Shown one piece after another: positions 50,812 through 62,558 of a stretch of 64,000 nt of DNA. Under the pieces are notes generated by a model. That model searched no databases. It was not told the DNA's origin and was given only the letters and a program-made list of their open reading frames with translations. Both the position numbers and the translations under genes were made by a program. Position 1 is the first letter of the stretch, and each line of letters starts with the position of its first letter. This DNA is from Melastoma dodecandrum (lineage: Eukaryota > Streptophyta > Magnoliopsida > Myrtales > Melastomataceae). The stretch is from positions 1-64,000 of the forward strand of contig JARUPY010000435.1 of assembly GCA_029817715.1 (NCBI GenBank), written 5' to 3'.

Positions 50812-51987
50812 ATGACGCAGGGGGAGGTGGGTGACGGACGCTCGCAGCGTCTTTCCAGGCTGGACGACACGGCGGCACGCACCCGCGTCGAGACGAGATC
50901 CGGCGGGTTCGGGCCCGGGGCTGCTCCGTCGAACGGCGATGCGGGCGACCGCTGCGGGACAGTGCCGCCGCCGACGGATCGCGCGGGCCAGTCCGACGAG
51001 ATCCTGAGCCTGATCGAGAGCCACGGCCTGACGGGCGCCTGGAGCTGGCATTTCGCCACCGCTGAACATGTCTGGTCGCCTGGCTGCTTCAACCTCCTCG
51101 GCCTGGACCCGCGGGACGCGCGTCCGAGCTACGATCTTCTGCTGAGGTTCGTCCATCCGGGCGACCGATCCGCCCTGGCGAGAGCCTCCGATCTCGTGCG
51201 GGGCGAAGCGACCTCGTCCCAGACGTTCCGGATCATCCGTCCGGACGGGACGAAGCGCGTCCTACGGTCTCGGAACGACCTCAAATTCGGCGCGGACGGC
51301 AACCCGCGCTGTGCGCTGGGCACACTGCTCGACGTGACGGACCGTGAGCGCGACCGGCAGGTCGGCCTGCTGCACCGGCGGTCCACGGAGGCGCTCGACC
51401 GCAAGGCCGGCATCCTGCGCTTCTCCATGAACCTCAGCTATGGTTTCGACTTCGAACCCGCCGGGGCCGAGCTGCTGGGGGTCGCGCTCGCCACGCTCAA
51501 CGCCGATCCCTTCGCCGGACTGGAAGCGGACGAGCGGGCCGATATCATGCGGACCATCGCGGCCTGCCAGGGTTCCGGGGAAGATGTGGTGCGCGACGTC
51601 GTGCTGCGCTTCGCCGGCAGGCCTCCCGTCCCGTGTCGCCTGGTGATGATCCCGGCGGAGAAGCGGCAGCAGGGATGGGCGGCCTGGCACGGCACGCTCC
51701 AGATGCTCAGCGGCAGGTCCGCTTCGGCGCCCGCCGTCGCGGAACAAGGTCTCGACGGGATCCTGAGCGGCTTCCATCTGCGGGCCGCGCGCGCGCTCCT
51801 CGACTGGTCGATGGAAGACCTCGCGGCAGCCAGCAGCCTTTCGCTGTCGACCGTGCGCCGGATCGAGGCGGACGATCCGTCGCGGCCCGTCCGGTCCCGC
51901 CGGGGCGCGATCTCGGCGTTGCGCCGGGCCGGTGTCGCCTTTCTCCCCCTGCAGGACGGCACCGTGGCGGTGGCGCGAACCGGCTGA
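50812..51987 (+). CDS. PAS-domain regulator with C-terminal XRE-type helix-turn-helix
   Basis: 391 residues. A variable N terminus is followed by a PAS fold (TGAWSWHFATAEHVWSPGCF, YDLLLRFVHPGDRSALARAS, FRIIRPDGTKRVLRSR, GTLLDVTDRERDRQ). A second less conserved sensor-like part spans residues 200-300. The C-terminal HTH is FHLRAARALLDWSMEDLAAA with SLSLSTVRRIEADDP. The XRE-like motif is the kind fused to sensors in Hyphomicrobiales. Likely a cytoplasmic signal-responsive transcription factor; ligand unknown. It lies on the strand opposite to the ribosomal genes, inside the rpoC-rpsG interval. Confidence 0.78.
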   Translation: MTQGEVGDGRSQRLSRLDDTAARTRVETRSGGFGPGAAPSNGDAGDRCGTVPPPTDRAGQSDEILSLIESHGLTGAWSWHFATAEHVWSPGCFNLLGLDPRDARPSYDLLLRFVHPGDRSALARASDLVRGEATSSQTFRIIRPDGTKRVLRSRNDLKFGADGNPRCALGTLLDVTDRERDRQVGLLHRRSTEALDRKAGILRFSMNLSYGFDFEPAGAELLGVALATLNADPFAGLEADERADIMRTIAACQGSGEDVVRDVVLRFAGRPPVPCRLVMIPAEKRQQGWAAWHGTLQMLSGRSASAPAVAEQGLDGILSGFHLRAARALLDWSMEDLAAASSLSLSTVRRIEADDPSRPVRSRRGAISALRRAGVAFLPLQDGTVAVARTG

Positions 51988-52433
51988 CGACGCGGCACGG
52001 GTCATGCGACTGCAGGTCCATTCCGGCTCCCGGATGAGAGCCCGATCGCGGGCGCGAGGGCGGGGTATCCATCGCGCCCACGATCGGGCGGTCGGGGGAT
52101 GGTCGCGCCCGTCAGTCGCGGGCCGTCGCCCGCTCCGGATCGAGGGGGTCACCAGGGCTCCGAACTCGGGTTAACGGTGGTGGCAGCGCTCTTCTCCCCT
52201 TTGGGGGAAAGGTGGCCAGCGCGGCAGCGCTGGACGGATGAGGGGCAACCAGGGGCTGATTTCAGGACGACGCCCGGGGCACCTACCCTCATCTGTCGTC
52301 GCTTCGCGCCGGCATCTTCTCCCGCCAGCGGGAGAAGGGGGCGCCCGGCGGTCCTGCGTCGACCTGGATTCGGAGCCCTGTGGGGGTCACCTTGGGCATC
52401 GACGGGGGCGCCGGCAAGTGCCAGGATTCAGGC
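51988..52433. other. Spacer between the PAS-XRE and AraC genes
   Basis: No gene supported. More than half of it is repeat copy B, which ends 53 bases before the AraC-family start and so forms part of that gene's upstream control region. Confidence 0.6.
52153..52380 (-). repeat. MITE-like dispersed repeat, copy B
   Basis: The reverse complement of this 228-base segment closely matches 23699-23928 over its whole length. Ends are CAGGGCTCCGAA and TTCGGAGCCCTG, exact inverted repeats of each other. The nine bases GGGGGTCAC occur immediately outside both ends, a target-site duplication. It carries the same two internal short hairpins as copy A. Confidence 0.88.
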
Positions 52434-53462
52434 ATGACCGCCCAGAAGCCACATCCCACGGTGCCCTGGTCGCCGCGAAACTTCTTCTCGCACCGGGCCG
52501 AGACCCCGGGCCAGCTCGAACGCATCAACGCGGATGGCGGGATCGCGGTCGATTTCCGGCTGATGGGACAGGTCGCACCCGCCCTCTCGTTCGAGGGCGG
52601 GCAGAGCCGATCCCTCAGTCTGTGGCGAACCACGTCTCGCACCGGCTTCCTGACCGTGCCGAAGTTCGATGCCGACGTGATCACGATCCGCTTCGTGATC
52701 GAGGGCGCGATGGTGCGTCGGGACTACCGGCAGGAGCATATCGGCCGGAGCGGGCATGCCATGATGGTCTTGTTCGAGGCCATGCGCAACGAGGAGGCCT
52801 CGGCGAATTTCGAAGCCGTGACGGGAACCATCACGCGCACGGCCCTCCTCACCGCCCATGAGGCCCTCGAAGGCGGGAACAGGGCCCTGCCCTTGCCGCG
52901 CTTCGTCCCTGTCGTGGAGATCGCCGACCTGCCGCTTCAGGCCCTGATGCACACGATGGACCGTGTGTTCCGTCAGCTGAAGGCCGGCGTGCACGACGCC
53001 GACCTGCTCTTCCCGCTGCTCGAGGAGATCATGATCTACCAGCTGCTGACGGCCTGGCCGCGCGAGAGCGCCGGCCTTTCCCGCAGCAGCGCGTCCCCGA
53101 CCCTGCGCCTGCTGCAGCGCGCCAAGGACTACATCGACGGTCAGATCTCGCGGAAGCTCCTGCTCTGCGACGTCGCGAGCGCCGCCGGGGTCGGCGTCCG
53201 CCGCCTGCAGGCGGCGTTCCGGACCGAGATCGGCAAGACGCCGGTCCAATACATCATCGAGCAGCGCCTGGACCGCGTCCGCGCGGACCTGCAGACGTCG
53301 GCGGAGGATGGGGTGCCGGTCAGCGTCATCGCGGAGCGCTGGGGCTTCGTCCACATGAGCGACTTCAGCCGCCGCTATCGCGCCCGCTTCGGGGAAGCGC
53401 CGAGCGCCACCCGGCGGACCCGCGGCCCGCGGGCCGGAGCCTCGATGGCGTCGAGACCCTGA
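52434..53462 (+). CDS. AraC-family transcriptional regulator
   Basis: 342 residues from ATG 52434 (MTAQKPHPTVPWSPRNFF). The N-terminal ligand part resembles AraC-binding-like domains (FRLMGQVAPALSFEGGQSRS). The C-terminal double HTH is RAKDYIDGQISRKLLLCDVA, RRLQAAFRTEIGKTPVQYI and VIAERWGFVHMSDFSRRYRA, with the final RFGEAPS. A regulator of unknown target. Convergent with rpoC; the rpoC terminator lies between. Confidence 0.85.
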   Translation: MTAQKPHPTVPWSPRNFFSHRAETPGQLERINADGGIAVDFRLMGQVAPALSFEGGQSRSLSLWRTTSRTGFLTVPKFDADVITIRFVIEGAMVRRDYRQEHIGRSGHAMMVLFEAMRNEEASANFEAVTGTITRTALLTAHEALEGGNRALPLPRFVPVVEIADLPLQALMHTMDRVFRQLKAGVHDADLLFPLLEEIMIYQLLTAWPRESAGLSRSSASPTLRLLQRAKDYIDGQISRKLLLCDVASAAGVGVRRLQAAFRTEIGKTPVQYIIEQRLDRVRADLQTSAEDGVPVSVIAERWGFVHMSDFSRRYRARFGEAPSATRRTRGPRAGASMASRP

Positions 53463-53552
53463 TCTCGCGCCTCACCGCGTCCCGCGACCGGGCACCGGCC
53501 CGATGCCGCCCCCGGAAGAGGACGCGTCCCGCCTACCGCCCCGTCGTCCAGC

Positions 53553-53582
53553 CCAAAAAAGAAGGGCGCCGAAGCGCCCTCC
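53553..53582 (-). terminator. Intrinsic terminator after rpoC
   Basis: On the minus strand GGGCGC-TTCG-GCGCCC is followed by CTTCTTTTTT. The UUCG tetraloop and T run make a strong terminator 30 bases past rpoC. It separates rpoBC from the rpsG operon, which therefore needs its own promoter. Confidence 0.93.
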
Positions 53583-53608
53583 TCCATCCTTCGTGACGGC
53601 ACCTGAAG

Positions 53609-56381
53609 TCACTCGGCCGCGGCGGGCGCCGGCAGCTGAGGCAGGTTCTCCTGCGAGGCCTGGGCCTTCTGGGCCAGGATCATGTCGTCGCGCGAGGCGG
53701 CGACGCGCTGCAGCTTCGACATGGCGGCACCCGTGCCGGCGGGGATGAGCCGGCCCACGATGACGTTCTCCTTGAGGCCCTCCAGCGTGTCCTTCTTGCC
53801 GTTGACGGCGGCTTCGGTGAGCACGCGGGTGGTCTCCTGGAACGAGGCCGCGGAGATGAACGACCGCGTCTGCAGGGACGCCTTGGTGATGCCGAGCAGC
53901 ACGGGGGTGCCGCTGGCCGGCTTCTTGCCCTCCGCGATCGCGGCGGCATTGGCCTCCTCGAGCTCCATGTGGTCCACCTGCTCGCCCGGCAGGAAGTCCG
54001 TCTCGCCGGGATCGACGATATCGACCTTCTGCAGCATTTGGCGGACGATCACCTCGATGTGCTTGTCGTTGATCGACACGCCCTGCAGTCGGTACACCTC
54101 CTGGATCTCGTTCACGAGATAGGCGGCGAGCTCCTCGACGCCCTTGATCGCCAGGATGTCGTGCGGTGCCGGGTTTCCGTCGACGATGTACTCGCCCTTC
54201 TCGATGACGTCGCCATCCTGCAGGTGGATGTGCTTGCCCTTCGGGATCAGGTACTCGACAGGCTCGGCCCCGTCCTCGTGGGGCACGATGGAGAGGCGCT
54301 GCTTGTTCTTGTAGTCCTTGCCGAACTGGATGATGCCCGAGATCTCGGCGATGATCGCGTGGTCCTTCGGACGCCGCGCCTCGAAGAGCTCGGCCACGCG
54401 CGGCAGACCGCCCGTGATGTCGCGGGTCTTGGCGCCTTCCATCGAGATACGGGCGATGACGTCGCCCGCCTTCACCGTGGCGCCCGGATCGAAGGCGATG
54501 ATCGACTCCACCGGCAGCATGTAGCGGGCATCGCCGCCGCGCGCCACCTTGGCGACCTTGCCGTCCGACCCCTTGATGACGATGGCGGGCTTGAGGCTCG
54601 CCGAGCGCTGGTTCAGGCGCCAGTCCATGACCATGCGCTTGGCGATGCCGGTCGCCTCGTCGATCGACTCCGACATCGACGATCCCTCGACGAGATCCTC
54701 GAAGCCGACGGTGCCGTCCACTTCCGTCATGATGGGACGGGTATAGGGATCCCATTCGGCGATGCGCTGGCCGCGCTTCACCTTGTCGCCCTCGTCGACC
54801 TTCATGCGGGCGCCGTACTGGACGCGGTGCACGGCGCGCTCCGTCCCGTCCGGGCCCAGGAGCACGACCGCGACGTTGCGGGCCATGACCATGAGGTCAC
54901 CCTCGCCGTTCCTGGCCAGCGCCTTGTTGCGGAACGCGATCGTGCCGTCGAAGCTCGTCTCGATGAAGGACGAGTCGGCGATCTGGGCCGCGCCGCCGAT
55001 GTGGAAGGTGCGCATCGTGAGCTGCGTGCCCGGCTCACCGATCGACTGCGCCGCGATGACGCCCACCGCCTCGCCCATGTTGACGGGCGTGCCGCGGGCG
55101 AGGTCGCGCCCATAGCAGGTCGCACAGACGCCGTTCTTCGACTCGCAGGTCAGCACGGACCGGATCTTCACCTCCTGGATGCCGGCGGCGTTGATCTTGT
55201 CGATATGCCATTCCTGGATCATCTCGCCCGTGCCGACGATGAGGTTGCCCTCCTGGTCGCGCAGGTCCTCGGCCGCGGTGCGGCCCAGGATGCGGATCGC
55301 CAGCGACGCCACGACCTGGCCGGCGTCCAGGATGGCCCGCATCTTGATGCCGCCCTGCGAGCCGCAGTCGACCGTCGAGATGATGGCGTCCTGCGCCACG
55401 TCGACGAGGCGGCGCGTCAGGTAGCCGGAGTTGGCCGTCTTGAGCGCCGTGTCGGCGAGGCCCTTGCGGGCGCCGTGCGTCGACGAGAAGTATTCGAGGA
55501 CGGTCAGGCCCTCCTTGAAGTTCGAGATGATCGGCGACTCGATGATCTCGCCCGACGGCTTGGCCATCAGGCCGCGCATGGCGGCGAGCTGCTTCATCTG
55601 CGTGGGCGACCCACGGGCGCCGGAGTGGCTCATCATGTAGATGGAGTTGATCGGCTTGTCCTTGCCGGTCTCGTCCTTCCGCACCGAGGAGATGCGGATC
55701 ATCATCTCCTCGGCGAGCTTGTCGGAGCACTTGGCCCAGGCATCCACCACCTTGTTGTACTTCTCGCCCTGGGTGATGAGCCCGTCGTTGTACTGCTGCT
55801 CGTATTCCTTCGCGAGCGCCGAGGTGCTCTCGATGATGGCGGGCTTGGTCTCCGGCACCACCATGTCGTCCTTGCCGAACGAGATGCCGGCGCGGAAGGC
55901 CTCGCGGAAGCCGAGCGCCATGATCCGGTCGCAGAAGATCACCGTCTCCTTCTGCCCGCAGTTGCGGTAGACGGTGTCGATCATGTTGGAGATCTCCTTC
56001 TTCGTCATCAGCTTGTTGGCGACGTCGAAGGAAATCTTGGCGTGGTCGGGCAGCAGCTGGCCGAGGATCATGCGGCCGGGCGTGGTGTCGAAGATCTTGG
56101 ACTTGCGGACCCCGTCCTCATAGGTCCAGGCGCGGCCCTTGATCTTGGTGTGGAGCGTGATCGACTTCGCCGCCAGCGCGTGCTCGATCTCACCCATGTT
56201 GGAGAAGGCCATGCCCTGGCCGACGTCGCCGTCGCGCATCAGCGTGACGTAGTAGAGCCCGAGCACGATGTCCTGCGAGGGGACGATGATCGGCAGGCCG
56301 TTGGCGGGGTGCAGGATGTTGTTGGTCGACATCATCAGCACGCGCGCCTCGAGCTGCGCCTCGAGCGACAGCGGGACGTGG

Positions 56382-56425
<44 letters not shown>

Positions 56426-56638
56426 GACCAGCGGGTGCAGCTGGATCGCCTCACCCTCGATCAGCGTCGGCTCGAAGGCCTGGATGCCCAGGCGGTGCAG
56501 CGTCGGGGCGCGGTTCAGCATCACCGGATGTTCGCGGATCACCTCGTCGAGGATGTCCCAAACCTCCGGCTTCTCCTTCTCGACCAGCTTCTTGGCCTGC
56601 TTCACCGTGGTGGAGAGACCCTTGGCGTCGAGGCGCGA

Positions 56639-56677
<39 letters not shown>

Positions 56678-56741
56678 GGGTAGGCCGCACTGGTGCAGCT
56701 TGAGCTCCGGGCCCACCACGATGACGGACCGGCCCGAGTAG

Positions 56742-56773
<32 letters not shown>

Positions 56774-56951
56774 CCGGCCCTGCTTGCCCTTGAGCATGTC
56801 GGCGAGCGACTTCAACGGACGCTTGTTGGCGCCCGTGATGACGCGGCCGCGCCGGCCGTTGTCGAACAGCGCATCGACCGCCTCCTGAAGCATGCGCTTT
56901 TCGTTGCGGATGATGATGTCGGGCGCGCGCAGCTCCATCAGCCGCTTCAGA

Positions 56952-56983
<32 letters not shown>

Positions 56984-57790
56984 GTCGTTGAGGTCCGAGG
57001 TCGCGAAGCGGCCGCCGTCGAGCGGCACCAGCGGGCGCAGGTCCGGCGGGATGACGGGCACTTCGGTGAGGATCATCCACTCGGGCTTGTTGCCCGAATG
57101 CATGAAAGCCTCGATGATCTTCAGGCGCTTGGCGAGCTTCTTGGGCTTGAGCTCGGAGGTCGATTCCGCGATCTCGACCTTGAGGTCGTCGGCGATCTTC
57201 TGCAGATCCATGTTGCGCAGGATCTCGCGGATCGCTTCCGCGCCGATCATGGCGGTGAAGCTGTCCTGGCCGTATTCGTCCTGGGCGCGCAGGTACTCGT
57301 CCTCGGAGAGGAGCTGACGCTCCTTCATCGGGGTGAGGCCGGGCTCGATGACGATGTAGGACTCGAAATACAGGATGCGCTCGAGGTCGCGCAGCGTCAT
57401 GTCGAGCAGGAGGCCGATGCGCGAGGGCAGCGACTTCAGGAACCAGATGTGGGCGACCTGCGCCGCCAGCGAAATGTGACCCATGCGCTCGCGCCGGACG
57501 CGCGACAGCGTCACCTCGACGCCGCACTTCTCGCAGATGACGCCCTTGTACTTCATGCGCTTGTACTTGCCGCACAGGCACTCGTAGTCCTTGATCGGCC
57601 CGAAGATGCGCGCGCAGAACAAGCCGTCGCGTTCGGGCTTGAACGTGCGGTAGTTGATGGTCTCGGGCTTCTTGATCTCGCCGAACGACCACGACAGGAT
57701 CTTTTCAGGCGAAGCGATGGCGATCTGGATCTGGTCGAAAGCCTGGGGCTGAACCGCCGGGCTCAAAAGGTTCATGACCTCTTGATTCAT
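53609..57790 (-). CDS. rpoC: DNA-directed RNA polymerase subunit beta'
   Basis: 1393 residues from ATG 57790 ([16 protein letters not shown]), chosen for the AGGAGAAGACC ribosome site. The N-terminal zinc site is in [20 protein letters not shown]. The catalytic Asp triad lies in [16 protein letters not shown]. The bridge and trigger regions and the second zinc site ([17 protein letters not shown]) are intact. It forms the active-site cleft with RpoB. 159 bases downstream of rpoB. Confidence 0.98.
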
Positions 57791-57949
57791 GGTCTTCTCC
57801 TGAACCGAGGCAGGCGCGCGTGAAGCGGCCACGCCCTCGGAGAACGTCTCATCTGGTCGGCGGCGGGCCGGGCTCTCCGAGGGGAGCGCGACCCGCGAGG
57901 GCGATGCCGGCCCGCGCTCGCGAGAGCCCGGGCCGGCACACGGTGATCC

Positions 57950-58196
57950 TTATTCGGCGGCTTCCGGCAGGGGCGCGGCATCCGGCTTCGTCTTCGACGT
58001 CAGTTCCACGTTCAGGCCCAGCGAGCGCATCTCCTTCACGAGCACGTTGAAGGATTCGGGGATGCCGGACTCGAACGTGTCGTCGCCGCGCACGATCGCT
58101 TCGTAGACCTTGGTGCGGCCCGCCACGTCGTCCGACTTCACGGTCAGCATCTCCTGCAGCGTGTAGGCGGCGCCATAGGCCTCCAGTGCCCAGACC

Positions 58197-58257
<61 letters not shown>

Positions 58258-59292
58258 CGAGCGAGTAGGGCCCGATCGAGCGCGCGTGGATCTTGTCGTC
58301 CACGAGGTGGTGGAGCTTCAGCATGTAGATGTAGCCCACCGTCACCTTGCGGTCGAAGGCATCGCCGGTCCGCCCGTCGTAGAGCGTCGACTGGCCGGAG
58401 CCGTCGAGCCCCGCCTGCTCCAGCAGGGACACGATGTCGGGCTCGTGGGCGCCGTCGAACACCGGGGTCGCGATCGGAACGCCGCGCCGCAGGTTGTTGC
58501 CGAGCTCCACCAGGCCCTCGTCGTCGAGCCCCGCCACGTCGGCGTTCGGCCCGTAGATCGTCTCCATCTTGTCGCGGAGCGGCGCGATGTCGCCCCGGCC
58601 CTCGAGCGCCGCCTGGCGCTGGTAGGCGTTGACGATCTCGCCGACCTGCCGGCCGAGGCCCGCGCAGGCCCAGCCGAGATGCGTCTCCAGGATCTGGCCG
58701 ACGTTCATGCGGCTCGGCACGCCGAGCGGATTCAGCACGATCTCGACCGGCGTGCCGTCGGCCAGGAAGGGCATGTCCTCCTGCGGCACGATCTTTGACA
58801 CCACGCCCTTGTTGCCGTGGCGGCCCGCCATCTTGTCGCCGGGCTGGATCTTGCGCTTGGTCGCGACGAACACCTTGACCATCTTCATCACGCCCGGCGG
58901 CAGTTCGTCGCCGCGCTGAAGCTTTTCGACCTTGTCGAGGAAGCGGCTCTCGAGCCCCTTCTTGGCCTCGTCGTACTGCTTGCGCATGGCCTCGATCTCG
59001 CCCATCACGGCGTCGTCGGCGACGGCGAAGTTCCACCACTGCGAGCGCGGGTAGCCTTCGATGACCTCGCGGTCGAGCACCGTCTCCTTCTTGAAGCCGC
59101 GCGGGCCGCCGATGCCGGTATGCCCGTCGAGCACCTGGACGAGGCGGGCGTAGACGTTGCGGTCGAGGATCGCGCGTTCGTCCTCGCGGTCCTTGGCGAG
59201 CCGCTCGATCTCCTCGCGCTCGATCGCCTGGGCGCGCTCGTCCTTGTCGACGCCGTGCCGGTTGAAGACCCGCACCTCGACGATCGTGCCGG

Positions 59293-59332
<40 letters not shown>

Positions 59333-59399
59333 CGAGGCCTTCTCGCCGAAGATGGCGCGGAGCAGCTTCTCCTCCGGCGTCATCGGGCTCTCGCCCTTC

Positions 59400-59431
<32 letters not shown>

Positions 59432-60365
59432 GCGGACTTCGGCGCCGATATAGACGATGCCGGCCTCGTCGAGGTTCTTCAGCGCCTCTTCCGACACGTT
59501 CGGGATGTCGCGCGTGATCTCCTCGGGCCCGAGCTTGGTGTCGCGGGCCATCACCTCGAATTCTTCGAGGTGGATCGAGGTGAACACGTCCTCCTTGACG
59601 ATCTTCTCGTTGAGAAGGATCGAGTCCTCGAAGTTGTAGCCGTTCCAGGGCATGAAGGCGACGAGCACGTTGCGGCCGAGCGCGAGGTCGCCGAGGTCCG
59701 TGGACGGGCCGTCGGCGATGATGTCGCCCTTGGTCACCCGATCGCCGACGCGCACGAGCGGCTTCTGGTTGATGCAGGTCGACTGGTTGGAGCGCTGGAA
59801 CTTCATCAACCGGTAGATGTCGACGCCGGGCTTGCCGCCGTCCACCTCCTCGGTGGCGCGGATCACCACGCGGGTCGCGTCGATCTGGTCGACGATGCCG
59901 GTGCGCCGTGCCGCGATGGCGGCGCCCGAGTCGCGCGCCACCACGGCTTCCATGCCGGTCCCGACCAGCGGCGCGTCGGCCTTCACCAGCGGCACCGCCT
60001 GGCGCTGCATGTTGGAGCCCATGAGGGCGCGGTTGGCGTCGTCGTTCTCGAGGAACGGGATCAGCGCGGCCGCGACCGAGACGAGCTGCTTGGGCGACAC
60101 GTCCATGAAGTCGACGCGGTCGACCGGCACCAGCATCACGTCGCCGGCGTGGCGGCAGAGGACGAGATCCTCGGTGAGCCGGCCCTGGCCGTCCGTCGCG
60201 GCATCGGCCTGGGCGACGTAGTGCTTGGTCTCCTCCATGGCGGAGAGATAGACGACGTCGTCGGTCACCTTGCCGTTGCGCACCCGGCGATAGGGCGCCT
60301 CGATGAAGCCGTACTTGTTGACCCGCGCGAAGGTCGCGAGCGAGTTGATGAGGCCGATGTTCGGC

Positions 60366-60400
<35 letters not shown>

Positions 60401-60401
60401 A

Positions 60402-60445
<44 letters not shown>

Positions 60446-62086
60446 GGTGAGACCGCCCGGCCCGAGCGCCGACAGGCGGCGCTTGTGGGTGATCTCGGAG
60501 AGCGGGTTGGTCTGGTCCATGAACTGCGAGAGCTGCGACGAGCCGAAGAACTCGCGCACCGCCGCGGCCGCCGGCTTGGCGTTGATCAGGTCCTGCGGCA
60601 TCACGGTGTCGATGTCGACCGACGACATGCGCTCCTTGACCGCGCGCTCCATGCGCAGCAGCCCGACGCGATACTGGTTCTCCAGCAGCTCGCCGACCGA
60701 GCGCACGCGGCGGTTGCCGAGATGGTCGATGTCGTCGATCTCGCCGCGGCCGTCGCGCAGGTCGACCAGCGCGCGGGCCACCGCGATGATGTCGTCCTTG
60801 CGCAGCACCCGCACCGTGTCCTCGGCGTCGAGGTCGAGGCGCATGTTCATCTTCACGCGGCCGACGGCCGACAGGTCATAGCGCTCGGGGTCGAAGAACA
60901 GCGAGTGGAACATCGCCTGGGCGGTGTCGAGCGTCGGCGGCTCGCCCGGGCGCATCACGCGGTAGATGTCGAAGAGCGCGTCCTCGCGGCTGGCGTTCTT
61001 GTCGACCGCCAGCGTGGTGCGGATATAGGCGCCAACGGTGACGTGGTCGATGTCGAGCAGCGGCAGTTCGCTGAAGCCGTGGTCGAGCAGCCCCGGCAGC
61101 GTCTTCGCCGTGATCTCGTCGCCCGCCTCGGCATAGATCTCGCCGGTCTCGGGGTTGTAGAGGTCCTGGGCGAGGTACTGGCCGTAGAGGTCGTCGTCCG
61201 ACGCCCGCAGGGCCTTGATGCCCTTCTCGGCGAGCAGCCGCGCCGTGCGGGCCGTGATCTTCTTGCCGGCCTCGATGACGATCTCGCCGCTGTCGGCGTC
61301 GATCATGTCGACCGCGGCCTTCATGCCCTTCATGCGCTCGGCGTTGAAGGGCACGCGCCAGCCGTCGGCCGCGTGCTCGTAACGCACGGTGTTGTAGAAG
61401 GTCGACAGGATCTCCTCGCCGTCCATGCCGAGGGCATAGAACAGCGACGTCACCGGGATCTTCCGGCGCCGGTCGATGCGGGCGTAGACGATGTCCTTGG
61501 CGTCGAACTCGATGTCGAGCCACGAGCCGCGGTAGGGGATGATGCGCGCGCTGTAGAGGACCTTGCCGGACGAGTGGGTCTTGCCCTTGTCGTGGTCGAA
61601 GAAGACGCCCGGCGAGCGGTGCATCTGGGACACGATCACGCGCTCGGTGCCGTTCACGATGAACGTGCCGTTCGACGTCATGAAGGGCATGTCGCCCATG
61701 TAGACGTCCTGCTCCTTGATGTCCTTGACGGATTTCGCGCCGGTGTCGGGATCCACGTCGAACACGATGAGGCGCAGCGTGACCTTGAGCGGCGCCGCGA
61801 AGGTCATGCCGCGGGCGCGGCACTCGTCGACGTCGAACTTCGGCTGCTCGAACTCGTATTTCACGAATTCGAGCAGGGCCGTGCCGGCGAAGTCGGAGAC
61901 CGGGAACACCGATTTGAAGACCGACTGCAGCCCCTCGTCGGGACGGCCGCCCTCGGCTTCGTCGACCAGCAGGAACTGGTCGTAGGAGGCCTTCTGCACC
62001 TCGATCAGGTTGGGCATCTCGGCGACTTCGCGGATGTGTCCGAAGAATTTGCGGACCCGCTTGCGGCTCGTGAACGTTTGCGCCAT
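57950..62086 (-). CDS. rpoB: DNA-directed RNA polymerase subunit beta
   Basis: 1378 residues, [20 protein letters not shown]. The rifampicin region [20 protein letters not shown] and [12 protein letters not shown] is wild-type, so rifampicin sensitivity at this target is expected. [20 protein letters not shown] and the C-terminal [20 protein letters not shown] are conserved. Intact. Separated by 337 bases with a hairpin from rplL. Confidence 0.98.
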
Positions 62087-62423
62087 GTCGCTCCTCGTAC
62101 CCTCATGTGCGGCGGGAACACGACGGGCTCGTCGCCCGGCCCCCGCCTCGAAGGCGCCGCAACGGGTGCGGACCCTCGCCCAAATCCTCGAACCCCGGGG
62201 CCGTCCGCGCCTCCGGTCGACCCTTTCGGGGATCGGCGCGCCGCGGCCTTCCGTCGACCTCGTCGCCGGTGCGGGCTCACACCCCGGCGGGGCCTGTCTG
62301 GCAGAAACGGCGCATCCGGACAGGCGGACGGAAAACGCCGGAAAGGTCCCGGGGAAACTCCCCGGGACCGATCATCGGATCCAGCTGAGGGGCGCGGTCT
62401 CGGCCGCGCGGCCTCTCACCGGA
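62087..62423. other. rplL-rpoB spacer
   Basis: No gene. The region carries one strong hairpin near the rplL end (listed separately) and probably the rpoBC leader. An rplL-rpoB attenuator in this place is known from other bacteria. Confidence 0.6.
62345..62369 (-). promoter_or_regulatory. Attenuator-like hairpin between rplL and rpoB
   Basis: Perfect 11-base arms GGTCCCGGGGA / TCCCCGGGACC with a three-base loop, 54 bases past the rplL stop. On the minus strand it is followed by TTTCC and later GTTTTCC, a weak T run, consistent with partial termination that lowers rpoBC relative to rplJL. Confidence 0.7.
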
Positions 62424-62523
62424 TTACTTGAGCTCGACCTTGGCGCCGACCTTCTCGAGCTGGGCCTTGAGCTTGGCGGCATCGTCCTTGGAGACGCCTT
62501 CCTTGACGGGCTTCGGAGCGCCT

Positions 62524-62558
<35 letters not shown>

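Noticed and set aside
52099..52437. Small + strand frame over repeat copy B
   Set aside because: Its sequence is the dispersed non-coding repeat; the other copy does not keep the frame.
53969..56683. Open frame of about 900 codons on the + strand
   Set aside because: Antisense of rpoC, same cause; no recognisable protein content.
58817..62431. Open frame of about 1200 codons on the + strand
   Set aside because: It is the antisense of rpoB; high GC at third positions removes stops on the opposite strand. Composition is Val/Asp/His-rich with no domain.
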